From Catellatospora sp. KI3 (GTDB taxonomy: Bacteria; Actinomycetota; Actinomycetes; Mycobacteriales; Micromonosporaceae): DNA of 64,000 nucleotides. Both the position numbers and the translations under genes were made by a program. Each line of letters begins with the position of its first letter. Position 1 is the stretch's first letter. The DNA lies in assembly GCF_029948125.1 (NCBI RefSeq), contig NZ_JASAMB010000019.1:1-64000 (forward strand). Reading direction: 5' to 3'. Positions 62,640 to 64,000 of the stretch are shown in pieces. The notes beneath the pieces are model-generated. The model searched no databases. It saw only the letters and a list, made by a program, of their open reading frames with translations, and was not told the DNA's origin.

Positions 62640-63310
62640 AGCCCATCCGGGTGCTGCTCGCCGACGACCAGCCGCTGCTGCGCAGCGGGTTCCGGATGGT
62701 GCTGGGCGCCGAGCGCGACCTCGACATCGTCGGCGAGGCCGCCGACGGCGCCGAGGCCGTGGACCTGGCCCGGCGCCTGCTGCCGGACGTGGTGCTGATG
62801 GACGTGCGGATGCCCCGCCGCGACGGGGTGGCCGCCACCCGCGACATCGTGGCCGCGAAGCTGCCGGTGCGGGTGCTGATCCTGACCACGTTCGACCTCG
62901 ACGACTACGTGGTCGGCGCGCTGCGGGCAGGGGCGAGCGGCTTCCTGGCCAAGGACGTGCCCGCCGAGGAGCTGGTCGCGGCGATCCGGACGGTGGCGGC
63001 GGGCGAGGCGGTGGTGGCGCCGCGCATCCTGCGGCGGCTGCTGGACCGGTTCGCCGACCTGCTGCCGGACCCGGCGGTGACCGTGCCGGACGCGCTCGGG
63101 TCGCTGACCGAGCGGGAGCGCGAGGTGCTGGCGCAGGTGGCCCGGGGGCTGTCCAACGCCGAGATCGCCAAGGTGCTGACGGTCAGCGAGACCACGGTGA
63201 AGACCCACGTCGGGCACCTGCTGACCAAGCTGGGGCTGCGCGACCGGGTGCAGGCGGTGGTGCTGGCGTACGAGACGGGCCTGGTGCGCCCCGGCTCGGC
63301 CCGGCCGTAG
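62636..63310 (+). CDS. NarL/LuxR-family response regulator
   Basis: A 224-residue regulator with a complete receiver: Asp-Asp (ADDQP), phosphoacceptor in VLMDVRMP (about 54) and lysine in FLAKDVP (about 104). The LuxR helix-turn-helix is LTEREREVLAQVARGLSNAEIAKVLTVSETTVKTHVGHLLTKLG. It starts GTG within the kinase stop codon. It is the partner of that kinase and probably controls the ABC transporter downstream. Confidence 0.95.
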   Translation: MKPIRVLLADDQPLLRSGFRMVLGAERDLDIVGEAADGAEAVDLARRLLPDVVLMDVRMPRRDGVAATRDIVAAKLPVRVLILTTFDLDDYVVGALRAGASGFLAKDVPAEELVAAIRTVAAGEAVVAPRILRRLLDRFADLLPDPAVTVPDALGSLTEREREVLAQVARGLSNAEIAKVLTVSETTVKTHVGHLLTKLGLRDRVQAVVLAYETGLVRPGSARP

Positions 63311-63410
63311 CGGGGAGGAGATCGGCTCGTCCTTCAGGAGGAGCCGGCCCGGGCCAAGACCGTGCTGGAGTCGGAGGGCCGACCGCGGCGGCGCTGACAG
63401 CCTGTGGGGC

Positions 63411-64000
63411 ATGACTTCACCCCTGACCGAGCCCCGGGCCGATCGGAACCCCGGGGCCGCTGCCGCCGCGGTCGACCTGTGGAAGGTGTACGGCTCCGGC
63501 GAGGCCCAGGTCGTCGCCCTGCGCGGCGTGAACTGCGCGCTGGAGCGCGGCCGGTTCACCGCCATCATGGGCCCGTCCGGCTCCGGCAAGTCCACCCTGA
63601 TGCACTGCCTGGCCGGGCTGGACAGCGTGACCCGCGGGCAGGTGTCCATCGGCGAGACCGCGGTGACCGGCCTGTCCGACGCCGGGCTGACGAAGCTGCG
63701 CCGCGACAAGGTCGGCTTCATCTTCCAGCAGTTCAACCTCCTGCCGACCCTGTCCGCCGAGGAGAACATCCTGCTCCCGCTCGCGATCGCGGGCCGCAGA
63801 CCGGACCCCGCCTGGTACGCCACCGTCATCGACACCGTCGGCCTGCGCGACCGCCTGCACCACCGCCCCAGCCAGCTCTCCGGCGGCCAGCAGCAACGCG
63901 TCGCCTGCGCCAGGGCCCTGGTCGCCCGCCCCGAAGTGATCTTCGCCGACGAACCGACCGGCAACCTCGACAGCCGCTCCGGCGCCGAGGTCCTCGCCTT
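63411..64000 (+). CDS. ABC transporter ATP-binding protein (MacB/LolD type), cut by window edge
   Basis: The first 196 codons are present. The N-terminus has about 20 extra residues. Walker A is GPSGSGKST (about 54-62), the Q-loop is FIFQQFNLLPTLSAEENI, the signature LSGGQQQRVACARALV and Walker B VIFADEPTGNLDS, all of the MacB/LolD (FtsE-like) class. The frame is open to the last base. It probably pairs with an FtsX-like permease beyond the window, for lipoprotein or peptide export. The 100 bases before it hold no recognisable gene. Confidence 0.93.
   Translation, partial: MTSPLTEPRADRNPGAAAAAVDLWKVYGSGEAQVVALRGVNCALERGRFTAIMGPSGSGKSTLMHCLAGLDSVTRGQVSIGETAVTGLSDAGLTKLRRDKVGFIFQQFNLLPTLSAEENILLPLAIAGRRPDPAWYATVIDTVGLRDRLHHRPSQLSGGQQQRVACARALVARPEVIFADEPTGNLDSRSGAEVLA

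Noticed and set aside
63311-63410. A gene remnant between the response regulator and the ABC transporter
   Set aside because: The 100 bases translate to short charged peptides, but nothing recognisable and no start signal were seen.

Overview
The window is very GC-rich, carries a complete Pup-proteasome locus, Tat genes, PafBC, HelY, an F420-type luciferase-like oxidoreductase and WhiB-era actinobacterial gene order, and many genes whose start codon sits 6-7 bases after a TANNNT box (leaderless transcripts). This points to a soil actinomycete. The multidomain cellulase and the GAAGGGCCCCTTC repeats suit a member of the Micromonosporaceae (Catellatospora/Micromonospora-like), which is an inference. 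No rRNA, tRNA, CRISPR, phage or transposase gene was seen.

Layout. 1-3.3 kb: OsmC peroxidase, then a minus-strand operon vapB-vapC-nucleotidyltransferase-methyltransferase. 2.7-8.6 kb: GntR regulator divergent from three MFS exporters, then LtrA. 8.8-17.9 kb: enoyl-CoA hydratase, then a cellulose locus: a 1418-residue GH6-FN3-FN3-GH5-FN3-FN3-CBM3 cellulase under two perfect CebR-type operators, two LuxR-type regulators with atypical receivers, and a histidine kinase whose C-terminus is a transmembrane helix, a Pro/Thr-rich linker and a CBM2 cellulose-binding module. This kinase is the most unusual object in the window: it looks like a membrane receptor that would read insoluble cellulose directly. 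17.9-24.3 kb: Mth938-like protein, cold-shock protein, APC permease, and a nitrilase-dihydropyrimidinase-LLM operon (pyrimidine or hydantoin breakdown). 24.4-33.8 kb: AlkB alkane hydroxylase with divergent TetR, serine hydrolase, FKBP, DUF1684, cysteine dioxygenase-rhodanese pair, acyl-CoA dehydrogenase, tandem UspA, DUF6328.

33.8-61.3 kb follows, with insertions, the order known from Mycobacterium tuberculosis Rv2090-Rv2119: 5'-3' exonuclease, MHYT protein, HelY, (HAD phosphatase, P450, diacylglycerol kinase), TatC, TatA, PafC, PafB, (DUF3866, small membrane protein), PafA, (RmlB-like), PrcA, PrcB, (endonuclease VII-like HNH protein), Pup, Dop, (GT2), ARC/Mpa, ferredoxin, TrmI, M50 protease, RecB-like nuclease. 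Together PafA, Pup, Dop, ARC and PrcBA form the pupylation-proteasome pathway, and PafBC is the associated DNA-damage regulator. 61.4-64 kb: a second, ordinary NarL-type two-component pair and the start of a MacB/LolD-type ABC ATPase cut by the window edge.

Between genes there are at least four copies of a 60-bp element (two 19-bp inverted arms around a 22-bp spacer), three copies of a second GGCCTAT-containing inverted repeat, a 23-bp perfect inverted repeat with a partial match 42 kb away, and many strong hairpin terminators.
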